From contig MCFH01000007.1 of the NCBI GenBank assembly GCA_002104945.1, positions 1 through 64,000 of the forward strand: a stretch of DNA of 64,000 nt, written 5' to 3'. Shown here piece by piece: positions 1 through 12,805 of the stretch. A program made the translations under genes and the position numbers. The DNA comes from Piromyces finnis (taxonomy: Eukaryota; Neocallimastigomycota; Neocallimastigomycetes; Neocallimastigales; Neocallimastigaceae). The stretch's first letter is position 1. Each line of letters starts with the position of its first letter. The notes under the pieces are model-generated. The model saw only the letters and a program-made list of their open reading frames with translations. It had not been told where the DNA came from and searched no databases.

Positions 1-132
1 TGATTTTACATTAAATAATAATAAAATTAATTTCAAATTTCGAAATATAAATTTTAAGGTGCCAATTTTGATTTTGTTCAGGTTTTCCTTAAAAATTATT
101 AATATTACAAAATAAAAAAATAAAGAAGACAA

Positions 133-754
133 TTATTTATTAAAACTTACTTTATTATTAGTTTTTTCTTCTAAATAAGATTTTCCATTTTTACTTAAAT
201 TACTGTCTTCTTCATCTTCATTATTATCACTTTCGCTTAAGTACATATTCCAATGAGAATTTCTTTTTTCAACATAATTATCTTTCTCTTCAACCCATTT
301 TTGTGGATCTTTTGTTTTATCCCTTTTAAAATAAGAATCGATTGTTCTATTTCCCGAGTTTTGATATTTTTCATCATAATTTCCATAATTTAATATAGAT
401 TTTAGTTTTTTTTTCTCTTCTAGTAATGGTATAATTTTAGTATTACATTCTTGTACATGTGCTCTACAATTTGAAGGATTTGTTGATTCTAAATAAATTC
501 GTAGAACACTTTGTTTGTAATTACATATTTTACAACTAAATTTTCTTTTTTTATTTTCCTTTTATTATTTAATTAGATGTATTAATTTTAAAAATTTAAA
601 TTTATTAAACATTCAAACATTATTTTTAAGTTTCAAAATCTAATTCTGGAATTCATAAGTATTAGATAAATCTTTTCTTAATAATCATAAATATTACCTG
701 TTGAACTTGAAATATATTACAATTACAACATCTAACTACTAAAAAATTAGGCAT
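133..754 (-). CDS. MRNIP: MRNIP-like zinc-ribbon protein (C-terminal end uncertain)
   Basis: Exons 754-698 and 558-151. The join is in phase, with donor GTAATA and acceptor AAG. Exon 1 reads MPNFLVVRCCNCNIFQVQQ; exon 2 carries FSCKICNYKQS, a Cys-x-x-Cys pair, then a conserved NCRAHVQECN stretch and later HWNMYL. This order (first Cys cluster, FQVQQ, second CxxC, RxHVQ, SxWxxYL) is that of the MRNIP/UPF0544 family, whose human member binds the MRE11-RAD50-NBS1 complex in DNA damage signalling. The tail is acidic and Lys-rich. A strong donor GTAAGT follows position 151, so another exon probably lies to the left; one candidate starts at 87 and stays open to the window edge. If that intron is kept, the frame stops at 135-133. 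It is read away from the coatomer gene, from a shared 1.3-kb upstream region. Confidence 0.7.
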
Positions 755-2045
755 TCATGTATATAATTTTTATTTATTTAAAAAATAAAATAAAATATAT
801 TTTTCTAACGAATTTTTGATTTTTTTTTTTAAATTTTTTTTAATAATTTGTGTAAATCTTAAATATTAAGAAATTTATATAATAATTTGTAAAAAAAAAA
901 TTAAGAAATGTAGTTTAATTATAATTATTTATACTTTTATTGCAATTTATTAAGTTATTATATATTCATTAATTTATATTTGAGAGAAAATAATTACTAT
1001 TATAATTATTCTTTTATGCTATTGGTTGTGTTTTATTGTTTCTTCAGCATCTTCATTCTTATTTGTTATCTTAAGGAATTTGACCATTAATACTGGCAAA
1101 AAAAAAAGAAATAATTTTGGTAAGAAAATATTCTTTATTAATATCATTTAAAAAGATTATAGTAACAAATTAACAATCAAATGTTATTTGAGGACTGTAA
1201 TGCTTTAAATGAATAATTTATCTATTATTATTCATCAAAATTTTCCAAGTTTACTATAAGCAACAAGAACAACCAAATAAAAATAACAAGCAATAAATAA
1301 TTATAATAAGAAAATCTTTTTTCAGATTGTTAATATTGTTAATTTGTTAATATTATTATCAATTTTAATTTTTAATATATATTAAATTACCAAATTTATA
1401 ATATCATAGTACTTTTTAATAAGGAGTATAAATTTTTTAAATATAAACTTTTTAATTATTATATATGATTTTATTTATTTGTATATTAAATATGAATTAT
1501 AATATATTCATGTATTTTACACTTTTGAAATTTTGATACGTCGTTTATGATTCTTTAATGTATAATAATGTAACACATTACATTACATTAACCGTTATTT
1601 TAAAAGATGTAATATATTATTCAATTATTGATGTATTAAACATTAAATATATAATGAAGAAATAAATTATAAACAAAAATTTATAATTTATAGTATATAA
1701 AAAATAAAACTTTTAGTATAATTTAAATTTATTATTTTTTATTATACATAATTTTTTTATTTACTTTTTTTTTTTTACTAACATTTTGTAAAAAAAAAAA
1801 TAAATATATATATATAAAAAAAAAAACAAAATAAAAAACAATATAATTAAAAATAAATAATAGAAAAATAAGGTTGAATAAATAAATAAAACAATATTTA
1901 ATATAATCTGAATATTTATATAAATCATATTAAAATATTCTGTTAGTTACAATAGATAAAACCTTCAAATAAACAATACAAATACTATACAAAATTTATA
2001 AAGTAAACAATATTAAAGAAACAAGAAAGGAAGAATTATTAAAGA
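755..2045. other. Divergent intergenic region
   Basis: This spacer between the MRNIP-like gene (-) and the coatomer gene (+) holds both upstream regions. It is almost pure A/T with short homopolymer runs. I see no ORF of note, no RNA gene and no clear promoter element. Confidence 0.6.
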
Positions 2046-5000
2046 ATGTCAGATCCTTGCTATACACTTATCCAACAAGATGACGATAAAGAACAATTAT
2101 CGGTACAGGATTTAAAGAAAGCCTTGGAACATGGAAAAGATGAACAAAAAATTCAAACTATGAAAAAGATTATTACTCTTATGATAAATGGAGATCCATG
2201 TCCACAATTACTTATGCATGTTATTCGTTTTGTTACACCATCAAGAGATAAGAGATTAAAAAAATTATTACTTAATTACTGGGAAATATGTCCAAAAACT
2301 AATCCAGATGGCAAACTTAAACAAGAAATGATTCTTGTTTGGTAATTATTAAATTTTATATAGCATATTCATATAATTATAGAGTAAAAGAAAAAATGTC
2401 AATTAAATTTAATAAATATATGATGTAAACAAGAGTGTCAAACATTAATTATTTTTACTAAAAAACATAACAACATAATATTTATGATGTAATAATAAGA
2501 ATTGGAATATCTTTTATAGTTATGAAGAAAATATTCCTTTATGTTATTGGAATAAAAATAGCATATTTTTAAAATAAAATATTAATATTTATATGTTTTT
2601 ATTTTATAAATATAGTAATTACTATAAGAATGATCTTCAACATCCAAATGAATTTATTAGAGGATCGACTTTAAGATTCTTATGTAAACTTCGTGAACCA
2701 GAATTATTAGAACCACTTATTCCATCTGTTAGAGATTGTCTTGTAAATTATCAATAATATATTTCGAAACAACTATAGAAAATTTTTATTATAATAAAAT
2801 AACCGATTTAAATTTATAATAATAAAATTTTACTAATAATATTAATTATTATAAAATATAAAAAATAAAAAAGAATCACAAATATGCCTATGTTAGAAAA
2901 AATGCAATTTTTGCTATATATTCTATATACAAAAACTTCCCAAATCTTATTCCAGATGCTACTGAATTAATTTCAAATGTTCTTATTGTTGTAAGTACAT
3001 TTATTATGTTGTATTTTTATTTATTTATATAATATGATATTTGATATTTTCAAAACAAAAACATTACAATTTTAGAAATTGAAAAAACCAAAAGATAAAC
3101 AAAAATATTAATAATAATTATTGTAATAATAGGAAACTGATATGAGTTGTAAGAGAAATGCTTTAGTTACTTTAGCTAACATTTCTCTTCCATTAGCTTC
3201 TGAATATTTAAATTCTGTATGGAGTCAAATTGATAGTTTTGATGAATCTATGCAATTAGCAGTTATAGAAATTATTATGAAGGATTGTAGAAATCCAACT
3301 GCAAACAAGGTAATATTTTAAATGAACAATAAAACAATAATTTCGAGACGTATTTCAGTTGTTTATTAAAAAAAAATAATCATTATTGTACCAATTCAAT
3401 ATTATAATATTAATATTTAAAATTGATAAATTATGATATGTAAACAATATTTAAAGTAAAAATTATAGTATTAAAAATCAAAAATATTAAATATATATTA
3501 ATATTTTTTTAAAAAAAACAGAGTAAATACATTCAATGCATTTTTTCATTACTTCAATCAAATTATGCTTCAGTTAAATATGATGCAGCTACCACTTTAG
3601 TTACTCTTTCATCACATGAAACTGCTGTTAAAGGTATAAAATCAATTTTGAAAATCTTTATTTACAATAATGATTATTTAAAGAACATTGATATATTATT
3701 AATTATATTTACTATTAATAGCTGCTGCTTCATGTTACATTTCATTAATTATGAAGGTTCCAGACAATAATGTTAAATTAATTGTTTTGAATAAATTAAA
3801 TGAACTTCGTGAAAAGCATGGTAGAATTATTGATGGTATGACTATGGATATTTTATGTGTCCTCTCTAGGTAAATTTTAATATTATAAAATAAAATATAG
3901 TTAAATATATTTATATAATATCTTTTAACACTAATCAATGAAAATTTTTATTTAAATATAATTTATATTTAAACAGTCCAGATATTGAAGTTCGTAGAAA
4001 GTGTATCGATATTGCTCTTGAAATGGTAACAAGTAGAAATGTAGATGAAGTTGTTTCATTCTTAAAGAAAGAACTTGTTAAGACTCATGATCAAGAATAT
4101 GAAAGAGTAAATATTACATTTAAAAATATTTGATGATAATAACAATAAATATAATATAAATTAAAATTCAATTAATAATATATAAAAATTTTTATATTAT
4201 TAACATTAAAATGCCTTTATTAGAATACTGAATATCGTCAACTTCTTATTCATGCAATTCATACTTGTGCAATTAAATTCCATGAAGTTGCTGCAAATGT
4301 TGTTTATGTATTAATGGAATTCTTAGGTGATGCTCATAATGCTTCAGCTGTTGATGTTATTGCTTTTGTAAAGTAAGTTTTATCAATTATTTATTTTTTT
4401 TGAAAAAAAGGTAATTTTATTTTAAAATACAATAAATAAAATTTATTATAAATTAAAGGGAAGTTCTTGAAAAGATTCCAGAATTACGTTCTAAGATTGT
4501 TAAAAAATTAATGGAATCATTCATGGAAATGAAGACTGGAAGAGTTTTTAGAGGTGCTTTATGGATTATTGGTGAATACTGTTTAACAGTTGAAGATATT
4601 GAAGCAGCAATGAACGAAATTAGAAACACTTTAGGTGATTTACCATTACTCGCCTCAGAACAAGTAAATATATTTTAATTATGTATTTTTATATAGTATC
4701 ATTACATATAAGTATAGAAATGTAGAAATGTCAATTTTATTTATTTATTTGTACAAATATAACTAATAACTACTATATATAAATGATATAAACAGAGAAG
4801 TTATGAAAATGAATTAGAAAGCAATGAAAATAAAGATGGTGAAGAAAAGAAGTCAGCTCAACCACGTGTTCTTGCTGACGGTACATATGCTACTGAAAGT
4901 GCCTTTAGTACTTATACCTCTATTAAGAAAGATAACAAACAAAGACCTCCAATTAGAGCTTTATTATTAAAAAGTGACTTTTATTTAGGATCTGTCTTAG

Positions 5001-6895
5001 CTTCAACTCTTACTAAAATAGTTTTAAGATATGAAGAATTATGTTCAGATGCTGAAAAAATCAACTCCTTAAAATCTGAAGTAAATATTATTAAAATATC
5101 TTTTTATTTAATAAAATAATGATAAAATTAAAATATATTTTAATGTCATAATAATTATTTCTTTAGGCTATGTTAATTATGACTGGTATTGTAAATCTTG
5201 GTCGTTCTAAATTTGTTAATTCTATCATTGATGAAGATTCTGTTGAACGTATTATGACTTGTCTACGTACTTTAGCTACCAGTCCAGAAGACAAATTATT
5301 AAAGGATGCTTTCTTAACAGATAGTAGAAGTGCATACTCTCAATTAGTTCGTAATCAAGATGTATGTATAGTAAATAATAATTTAAATTATTTAATATAT
5401 ATTTATAAAATAAGGATTAATAAATATATATATATAATTATATTAAATTAAATTAAATAAATAAACAGAAAAAGGCTGCTCAAGAGAAGGAATTAAATAA
5501 GAAAAATCATGCTATTCAAGTTGATGATGTTATTAACTTTAGCTTATTAAAATCCAAGAAGAATGTTCAATCTGAAAACGATGAAGTAATAAATAAATTA
5601 AAATATAAAAAAAAAAATAATATTTAATATAATAAATTTGAAAGCAAATAGTACAAATTTTGGTATGGATTGTTATGCTAATAATATAATAATTTTTAAT
5701 AAAAGATTGAATCAGATCTTACTCGTGCTACTGGCTCTTCAAGTAAGACTACTAAGGTTACTTCCCAATTAAGCAGAGTTATGCAATTAACAGGTTTTTC
5801 TGATCCAGTTTATGCTGAAGCCTATGTTAATGTTCATCAATATAATATTTTACTTGGTAATTCATTAAACTATTATTATAAAATTAGAAACAAAACTTGA
5901 ATGAATAAATATATGAGCAATATGAAACATTGACACATATATTATTAATAAATTTAGATATTCTTATTGTCAACCAAACTAGTGAAACTCTTCAAAACCT
6001 TACTTTAGAATTTTCTACACTTGGTGATCTTAAATTACTTGAAACCCCAGTTCCACATACTTTAAGACCTCACGGTTTCCATACTGTTAAGGCTAATATT
6101 AAGGTTTCATCCACTGAAACTGGTGTTATATTCGGTAACATTGTATATGATGGTCCAGGTGCTTTAGATACTTCATGTGTTATTCTTAACGATATTCATA
6201 TTGATATTATGGATTATATAAAACCAGCTTATTGTACTGAAACTAAGGTATTTTAAATAAATTGTTTTTATTAATAATATATTATCTCTTTTTTTCATAA
6301 TATTTAATAATCCAATTATTATGTATTATAAATATATTGATTTTAGTTCCGTTCTATGTGGACTGAATTTGAATGGGAAAACAAGGTTAATGTTAATACT
6401 AATATAACGTGAGTATATTAATTTTTATTAGTTAAAATGCAAATGTTGAAAATATATTATTCTAAAATATAATTTTATTTTAATAACTTTAATTTAGTGA
6501 TTTAAGACAATATATAAATCATATTATGAAAACAACAAATATGGCCTGTCTTACTCCAGAACACGCATTATCTGGAGAATGTGGTTTCTTAGGTGCTAAT
6601 ATGTACGCTAGAAGTATATTTGGTGAAGATGCTTTAGCTAATATTTGTTTAGAAAAACAAGGTGACTCAATTGCTGGACATATTCGTATTCGTAGTAAAA
6701 CTCAAGGTATTGCCCTTAGTCTTGGTGATAAGGTAATATATTAAAAGATAACTAAAGTTTTAATATAATTTATCTTACATTTATTAAAATATAATTAAAA
6801 CAAAAAAATAATGTTTCAATACTAAAATATCTTAATAATATTAAAAATATAAATATACATAGATAACATTAAATCAAAAAATTCTTAAAAATTAA
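2046..6895 (+). CDS. SEC26: Coatomer subunit beta (beta-COP)
   Basis: Seventeen exons: 2046-2341, 2616-2742, 2874-2990, 3133-3309, 3522-3633, 3722-3869, 3977-4106, 4224-4372, 4459-4663, 4796-5080, 5167-5361, 5469-5585, 5706-5856, 5958-6247, 6347-6408, 6498-6732, 6863-6895. All joins keep frame and give 942 residues, close to the 953 of human COPB1. Diagnostic stretches include [17 protein letters not shown], the adaptin-like HEAT region, [50 protein letters not shown] and [11 protein letters not shown] near the C-terminus. Beta-COP is a core subunit of the COPI coat that drives retrograde Golgi-to-ER vesicle traffic. The final exon encodes only ten residues plus TAA, matching the short conserved tail. 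Introns are 70-275 bp, with donors mostly GTAAAT or GTAAGT. Identification is very secure; individual exon edges could be off by a few bases. Confidence 0.97.
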
Positions 6896-7711
6896 TGGGA
6901 TAAAATAATAGATTTCGCTAAGCAAAAGAAGGAAAAATATATTTTATTTTTTCTTGTTAATTTCATAAAGATTATACATTTATTCATTTTTTAATAATTC
7001 TTTTACTCCATAATATTATTCATTAATAATAATAATAATAATAGTATATATATATATAAATAATAACAAAAAAAAAAAAAAAAAAAAAAAAGAATAAAGA
7101 AATAACTAACTAAATAAATAAATAAATAAATAATTAAAATATTAAAAATTAAAACTGAAATAAAATTATAATAAAAAAAATAAAAAATTAAAAAAATAAT
7201 AAAAAATAAAAAAATAAAAATATTTAAAAGAATTTATATATTTTTTATTTTATTTTATATAATTAAAGAAATTATGATAATCAATAACAATAAGACAAAG
7301 ATAAAATATATAAAACAAATAAACTAACAATAAAAAAAATATAAAATCACAAACATAAGAAAATTTCTTTTTTAATTATATATAAATATTTAAATGCATT
7401 ATTTATTTACTTAAAAAAAAATTAATATAGACTTTTTTTTTTCTCTCTTTTTTTTTTTTTTTTAATTATTACTTTTAATATTTATTTTATTAATACTTAG
7501 GTATAAATCAAATATATATATATATCCAAATTTTAAAACATTTTTAAAATTCTATTACAAACTTATACTATTGATAATACTATTTATTTATTTATTTATT
7601 TTTTTTTTTTTTTTTTTTACTTATAATCAATATATATACTGAGTATATATTGATAAGTGAAATTGATGTTACATTCTGTATATAAACAATATTAATTTTT
7701 GATAATTTCAT
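6896..7711. other. Convergent intergenic region
   Basis: Region between the 3' ends of the coatomer (+) and PUS1 (-) genes. It holds poly-A (near 7070-7091), poly-T runs and short AAAT/ATA repeats, and a small inverted repeat at 7626-7654 listed separately. No gene is seen. Confidence 0.6.
7626..7654. repeat. Short inverted repeat between convergent genes
   Basis: An 11-base arm (7626-7636, ATCAATATATA) is the reverse complement of 7644-7654, around a 7-base spacer. It lies about 60 bp past the stop codon of PUS1 on that gene's strand, where a 3' UTR or polyadenylation region is expected. A chance palindrome in A/T DNA is possible. Confidence 0.5.
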
Positions 7712-9858
7712 TTAAAAAATATCATCTGTGGATTGATTTTCAACTTGAGCTTCTGATTCTGTTGATTTCTTAACTTTTTCTCCATTTTCTATTTTTTCTT
7801 GTTGAATTAAATAATCAGGTCTTTCATCTAATTTAACGATGCCTTCACTATTTAAGAAATATTGAATTTCCCAGCTGTGTGAATCAACGCATTTTAGCCA
7901 TTCAATGAAACTATGTTTTAAAAAATGTTATATAAAAAAATTAATAAGTTTTAAAATTATATTTATATATTATGGATTTTTATATCAATTTATATTGCAT
8001 ACCAATTAGAATTATGTTCCTCTTCTACAATTTTTGAATATACATATTTTTCTCTAAATGGTTCAATTTTATCCTAAATATATATACATATATTAACATA
8101 TTAACAACAATATTGAAATAATACGTATTTACATATTAAATGATTGATTACCTTATATGGTTCAAAGGTAATTGGTTTATTATTTGGAAAACGTTTAGAG
8201 TAAGATTGTATAACTACTTGATCGAGCCATAAACCATCCCCTGGAACCTTTGGTATATTCATTTTTATTTTAGTGAATGCAGTAGAAATTAAATCAATAG
8301 TAGTTTCAGTTCTTAATAACATTACTACAAAACCAATCATTTTTCTAATTTGATGAATCATAAAGGCTTGTCCTTGAATTTTTAAACTCAACCATTCAAC
8401 ACCATTACGTATGAATGGATCACTACACTATTATTATTAATGATATAAAATAATAATTAATAATAAAATATAAAGTATAGTATTAATTTCTATTATTAAG
8501 TTTTAAAATAAAATGTTATATGTACCTTAAAACTTATAATATAACGAGTACTACTTTCTTCTTCAAATTTTTTTCCTACAGTGAAATTATGATAATTATG
8601 TGAACCGACATACATTTCTAAAGCTTTGCGGAAAGTTTCTAATTTTTCTTCGGATATTCTAAAATCTCTAAATTTCTGTATTTCTTCTTCAGTATATGGT
8701 GGTATTTCAACAGGTTCATTATTATTTACCTTTCTTACGAAATTTTCCTTATTTTGTAAATCTTTTGCAATTCCTGAATTTGGGTAATAAATTGGATTAG
8801 CTGGCATTAAACAGTAACTTGGGAGTAAATATTCATAAATTCTTGAATCAGCAGCATTTTTAGCATGAAAAGAATTAGATGTTCTTATAAAATCTTTTTT
8901 TTTTTTTTTTTTAATATAAAATATTAAATGATATTGTTATTGTATTGTATATTATTTTTTTTTTATATTATTGTTATAAAAAAAATTGTAGTTATAATTT
9001 TAATATGTTTAACATATTTTTATAATAATGGATACATAAAGAAAATCAAAAACAGAGAACTTTATTAGTGAAAACAAAATATCACATAAGATTTTATTTA
9101 TTATTATTATTACCCCAAACCCTAATTTGTTCTGGAAGTACAGCATTTATTTTATCGACAATATTTTCATCTTCAATAATAAATTTACCAGAAATGACTT
9201 GTCCAATTGCATGAACACCTTTATCAGTACGAGCTGCTCTTACAAAACTAATCTATTATATTTAATTTATAAATAATTCACAAATTTATAAATATACATT
9301 ATAATTATATTAGTATTATTAATACATCTATTTAATTTTATTAATATATATGTTACTTTTTTTGGATCTTCAGCATTATCTTTTGAAACAGCTTTAGCTT
9401 CAACCAAAGCTTTCCAGAGATCTCCCTCAATAGTTTTTGCCCCAGGATTACTAATGATTATTTAATAATTTGTAATTATTTAGTATTTTTAATTGCATTT
9501 TGTAATTATTAAAATTTTTTATCTTTTATTTTTTTTTTTTTCATTTTTTTTAAAAAAATGTTGATATATACATTTGCATTCCTTGATATCCTGTACCACA
9601 GAAACCCATTAAAAGTGCACATTTTTTCTTTGGTCTTCTTTTTTCTACAACTTCATCTTCTTTTCTTTCTTTTGGTGCCCATGGTTTTCTAGTAGTTTGC
9701 TTTTTTATTTTTTTTAAATCTTTTTTATTATCAACATTAGACTCATTACTATTTTCAACTTCATTTAATTTTCTCTTTCCATTATTGTCATCAATTATTT
9801 GTTCAGTTAGGATTTTTTTACTTTCTTCCACAATTGGTACTTCTTTATTATTATCCAT
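7712..9858 (-). CDS. PUS1: tRNA pseudouridine synthase Pus1 (TruA family)
   Basis: Seven exons: 9858-9572, 9450-9357, 9252-9114, 8893-8526, 8427-8152, 8073-8003, 7910-7712, giving 477 residues. The N-terminal ~75 residues are acidic and Lys-rich with a basic stretch (KKIKKQTTRKPW), plausible as a nuclear localisation signal. Then come GFCGTGYQGMQ, the catalytic motif AARTDKGVHA with its active-site Asp, RIYEYLLP, and the C-terminal GQAFMIHQIRKMIG motif. This order is typical of eukaryotic Pus1, which isomerises uridines at several tRNA positions and in snRNA. The start ATG at 9858 is the first in the open frame. It diverges from the PPIL6-like gene with only 394 bp between starts. Pus2 paralogues are the only close alternative. 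Confidence 0.95.
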
Positions 9859-10252
9859 TTTCGTAATTCTATAATTATTGATATGTTTAAGTTTTTATTA
9901 AAAAAAAAATAAGATTTCAAATATAATTAATATACCAATCATATTAGTTTTTATAATGAAGATTTGTTTAATCATATGATATACACATGATATATCATTG
10001 ATTACCAATAAAATAATGTAATAATACCATATTTATATATTTTCTATAATTAGTAAATTTTTTTTTATAATTTTAAAAATAATTAAAATTAATTTAAAAA
10101 ATAAATTTTCCAACATACAATATAACATAATTATTATTTATTAATTGTAGAAGAAAAATTGTGTTAGAAAAAACTATTAGTATTCATCGAAAATAATAAA
10201 TAAAATAAATTAAATATACTATATTCTCGGTAATTTAATAGTTATAATAAAA
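9859..10252. promoter_or_regulatory. Shared divergent promoter region, PUS1 / PPIL6-like
   Basis: This 394-bp spacer separates two divergent start codons, so both 5' UTRs and core promoters must lie here or just beyond. It is A/T rich. I see no recognisable factor-binding motif, and the assignment rests only on gene orientation. Confidence 0.5.
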
Positions 10253-10586
10253 ATGGCATCATATAATTCTAAAAAATTTGACATTTATGGTTCAGTTAAA
10301 AGTATTATATATCAACAAGCAAAAATCATATCTCAAGTAATATTATTTTATAAATTAATAAAAATATGTATTCCATAAAAATTAAAATATAATATTTATT
10401 AATGATAATTATATTATATTTATATAATAAATATTGTATTATTATTAGTTTTTGGATGAAAGAAAATGTGGAGATATTGCAAAACTTCATCCTATGGATC
10501 CATTTGAATTTTCAGAATATAAAATAAACCTTAAAAAAGTGATTAATAATAATTTATAATAATTCTTTTTACGTAGTTATAATGTA

Positions 10587-10626
<40 letters not shown>

Positions 10627-12041
10627 TAACTATTTGTAATAATGATAATAACAAAATATAGGAAGGAAAAATTAATAGTACTGAACAATCTTTAATAGTT
10701 ATATTAAATTCACATGATATTTTATCATTTAATGAATATTTGAAATGGATTACTCAGAATACTGATTTTAAAGGAGATTTCCCCGAAGAACATGAATTAC
10801 AAATCCTAGCTGATAAAGAAACAGATATTTTTTTAGTGGAGCTACAGAAAAAAGTATTTTTTTTTTTTTAATTTATTATAAATAAATATATAATAATTAA
10901 GATTCATATATTTATCAAATACTTTTCTAATTAATGTATTTTTTTGTTTGAAATATTAGCATCCGTTAATATATTTAAATATTTCAATTGAAGATAGACC
11001 AGCTGGGCAATTCGTGATCAAAGTAAAAATAAAATATTTGAATTATATTTAAAAATTTTCAAATTGTAATATTTAATTAATATATAATATATAGTTATTT
11101 CAAAACAAATGTCCAAAAACCTGTAAATGGTTTTATAGTTTTTTTAGTAGTAATTCGAGAATATCATATAATGGTGTAAAATTTGAACGCATGGTTCACA
11201 ATGGATGGATACAAAGTGGAGGTAAATCTAATTTTTTTTTTTTCTCTTAAAAGAAAAGAATGCAACAAAAATTAAATACCTCATAAATTAATATTTTATA
11301 TTTTTTAATTTAATAATTAATTACAGAATTTCAACAAGATGGAATTAGAATAATTGATAGTATTCCAAGTATGAATAAAATTCTTTTAATAATCAAATAA
11401 AAATTAAAAATATAAAAAAAAAAGATATTAAAGTCATTTCTTATATAATTAAGTTGAAAATTTCGTAATCAAACATTCAACAAGAGGTATAGTTTCAATT
11501 TGTAATTTAGGTCCACCATGTCCAACTGGAAATAGTTCACCAGTAAATACTTTTTTTAATAATATTATTATAATTATAACCATTTATATTTATATTTAAT
11601 AAAAATTTCTTAATACATATTAAAATTATTTTAATATGAATTATATAATTATTGTATATATTTAAATAATAGTTTATGATTCAATTTAAAGAAAATCCAT
11701 TCTTTAACAAAAAATATGTTGCATTTGGAAAATTAGTTTTAGGGGATTCATTATTGGATCAAATTGAAAAAATACCAACAAAATATGAAAGACCAATTAA
11801 TGAAATTAGAATAACAAATGCTGGTATATGGCAAAGCTACAATCAAGCAAATAAACCCCCAGAATATCAAGAATTTATTGATGAAGTTAAACCAGAGGTT
11901 TTAGATAAATGGTTTATTAAAACAAATGAATCAATGAAATACACAAAACATTATGAAGAACAATTAGAAGAACAAAGAAAATTAAAAAATCAACAATCAA
12001 ATAATGATGAAGAAGAATCTTTAATTATTGAATATCTATAA
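10253..12041 (+). CDS. PPIL6: PPIL6-like cyclophilin (peptidyl-prolyl isomerase-like 6)
   Basis: Eight exons: 10253-10336, 10449-10538, 10662-10853, 10960-11022, 11095-11221, 11327-11368, 11454-11542, 11673-12041, giving 351 residues. The first ~110 residues are not cyclophilin and correspond to the extra N-terminal region of PPIL6. The cyclophilin fold follows: LNISIEDRPAGQFVIKLF, CPKTCKWF, VKFERMVHNGWIQSGE, ENFVIKHSTRGIVSI, KKYVAFGKLV, PTKYERPINEIRITNAG. The active-site Arg (FERM) and Gln (WIQSG) remain, but the usual His before the Arg is Glu and the usual ligand-site Trp region reads PFFNKK, so catalysis may be weak. The closing PTxxERPI...RIT match is specific to PPIL6 rather than cyclophilin A. 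From family knowledge, PPIL6 occurs mainly in species with motile cilia. An acidic, Gln/Glu-rich tail follows. No partner gene adjoins it. Confidence 0.82.
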
Positions 12042-12805
12042 TAATTAAAGACATTAAAATTTGTTAAATATATATTTTTAATTTTAAATTAATATAGATA
12101 CCAATTATTTTATGAATATTTAATAATAATTTTTATTTAATTCACTATATATATATATTTTTTTCTTCCTTTAAATATCAAGAGTGTATATAATAAAAAA
12201 ACATTATTTTATAAATAAATATATACATCGTTAATCAAAATGTTAAATAATATTATTATATGTTATTACTTTAGGAAACATTGTTTTAATTAAAAATATT
12301 ATTATTTTATTTTTTAATAAAGTTATCTTTTTATTTAACAAATTAGAGTATTATAGAAAATTGATAAAAAAAGTACATAATAAAATTATTAAATAAAATT
12401 TAATGTTTAATAAAATTAGAAATTTTGAAATAAATGTTATAATAGAATATTAAATATTTATTTTAATATTGAAATATAATATAATTGTTAATACATCAAT
12501 TTATTTATCTAATTTATAAATAATAAGAGAAAAAAAAAAAAAGGAAAATTATTTTACATTTTAATTAAAATAATTTAAAAAAAATTCATCACCAAAAATA
12601 TAAAAATATAATTATTTAAAAAAGTTTTCTTATTATATAATATATATTATAAAAAAAATATATTATACATATCGTATATATTATACCTATTTAAAGATAT
12701 ATTTTAACCAATCATATTTCAAAATATTTTTTCTATAGTGATTAATATTGTTAAATTTTTAGTTAATTTTTTCAGTAAAAATTATATCAAATAATAAATA
12801 TCATC
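12042..12805. other. Intergenic region
   Basis: Spacer between two plus-strand genes, A/T only with short poly-A runs. It presumably holds the PPIL6-like 3' end and the GlnRS promoter. Nothing else is seen. Confidence 0.55.
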
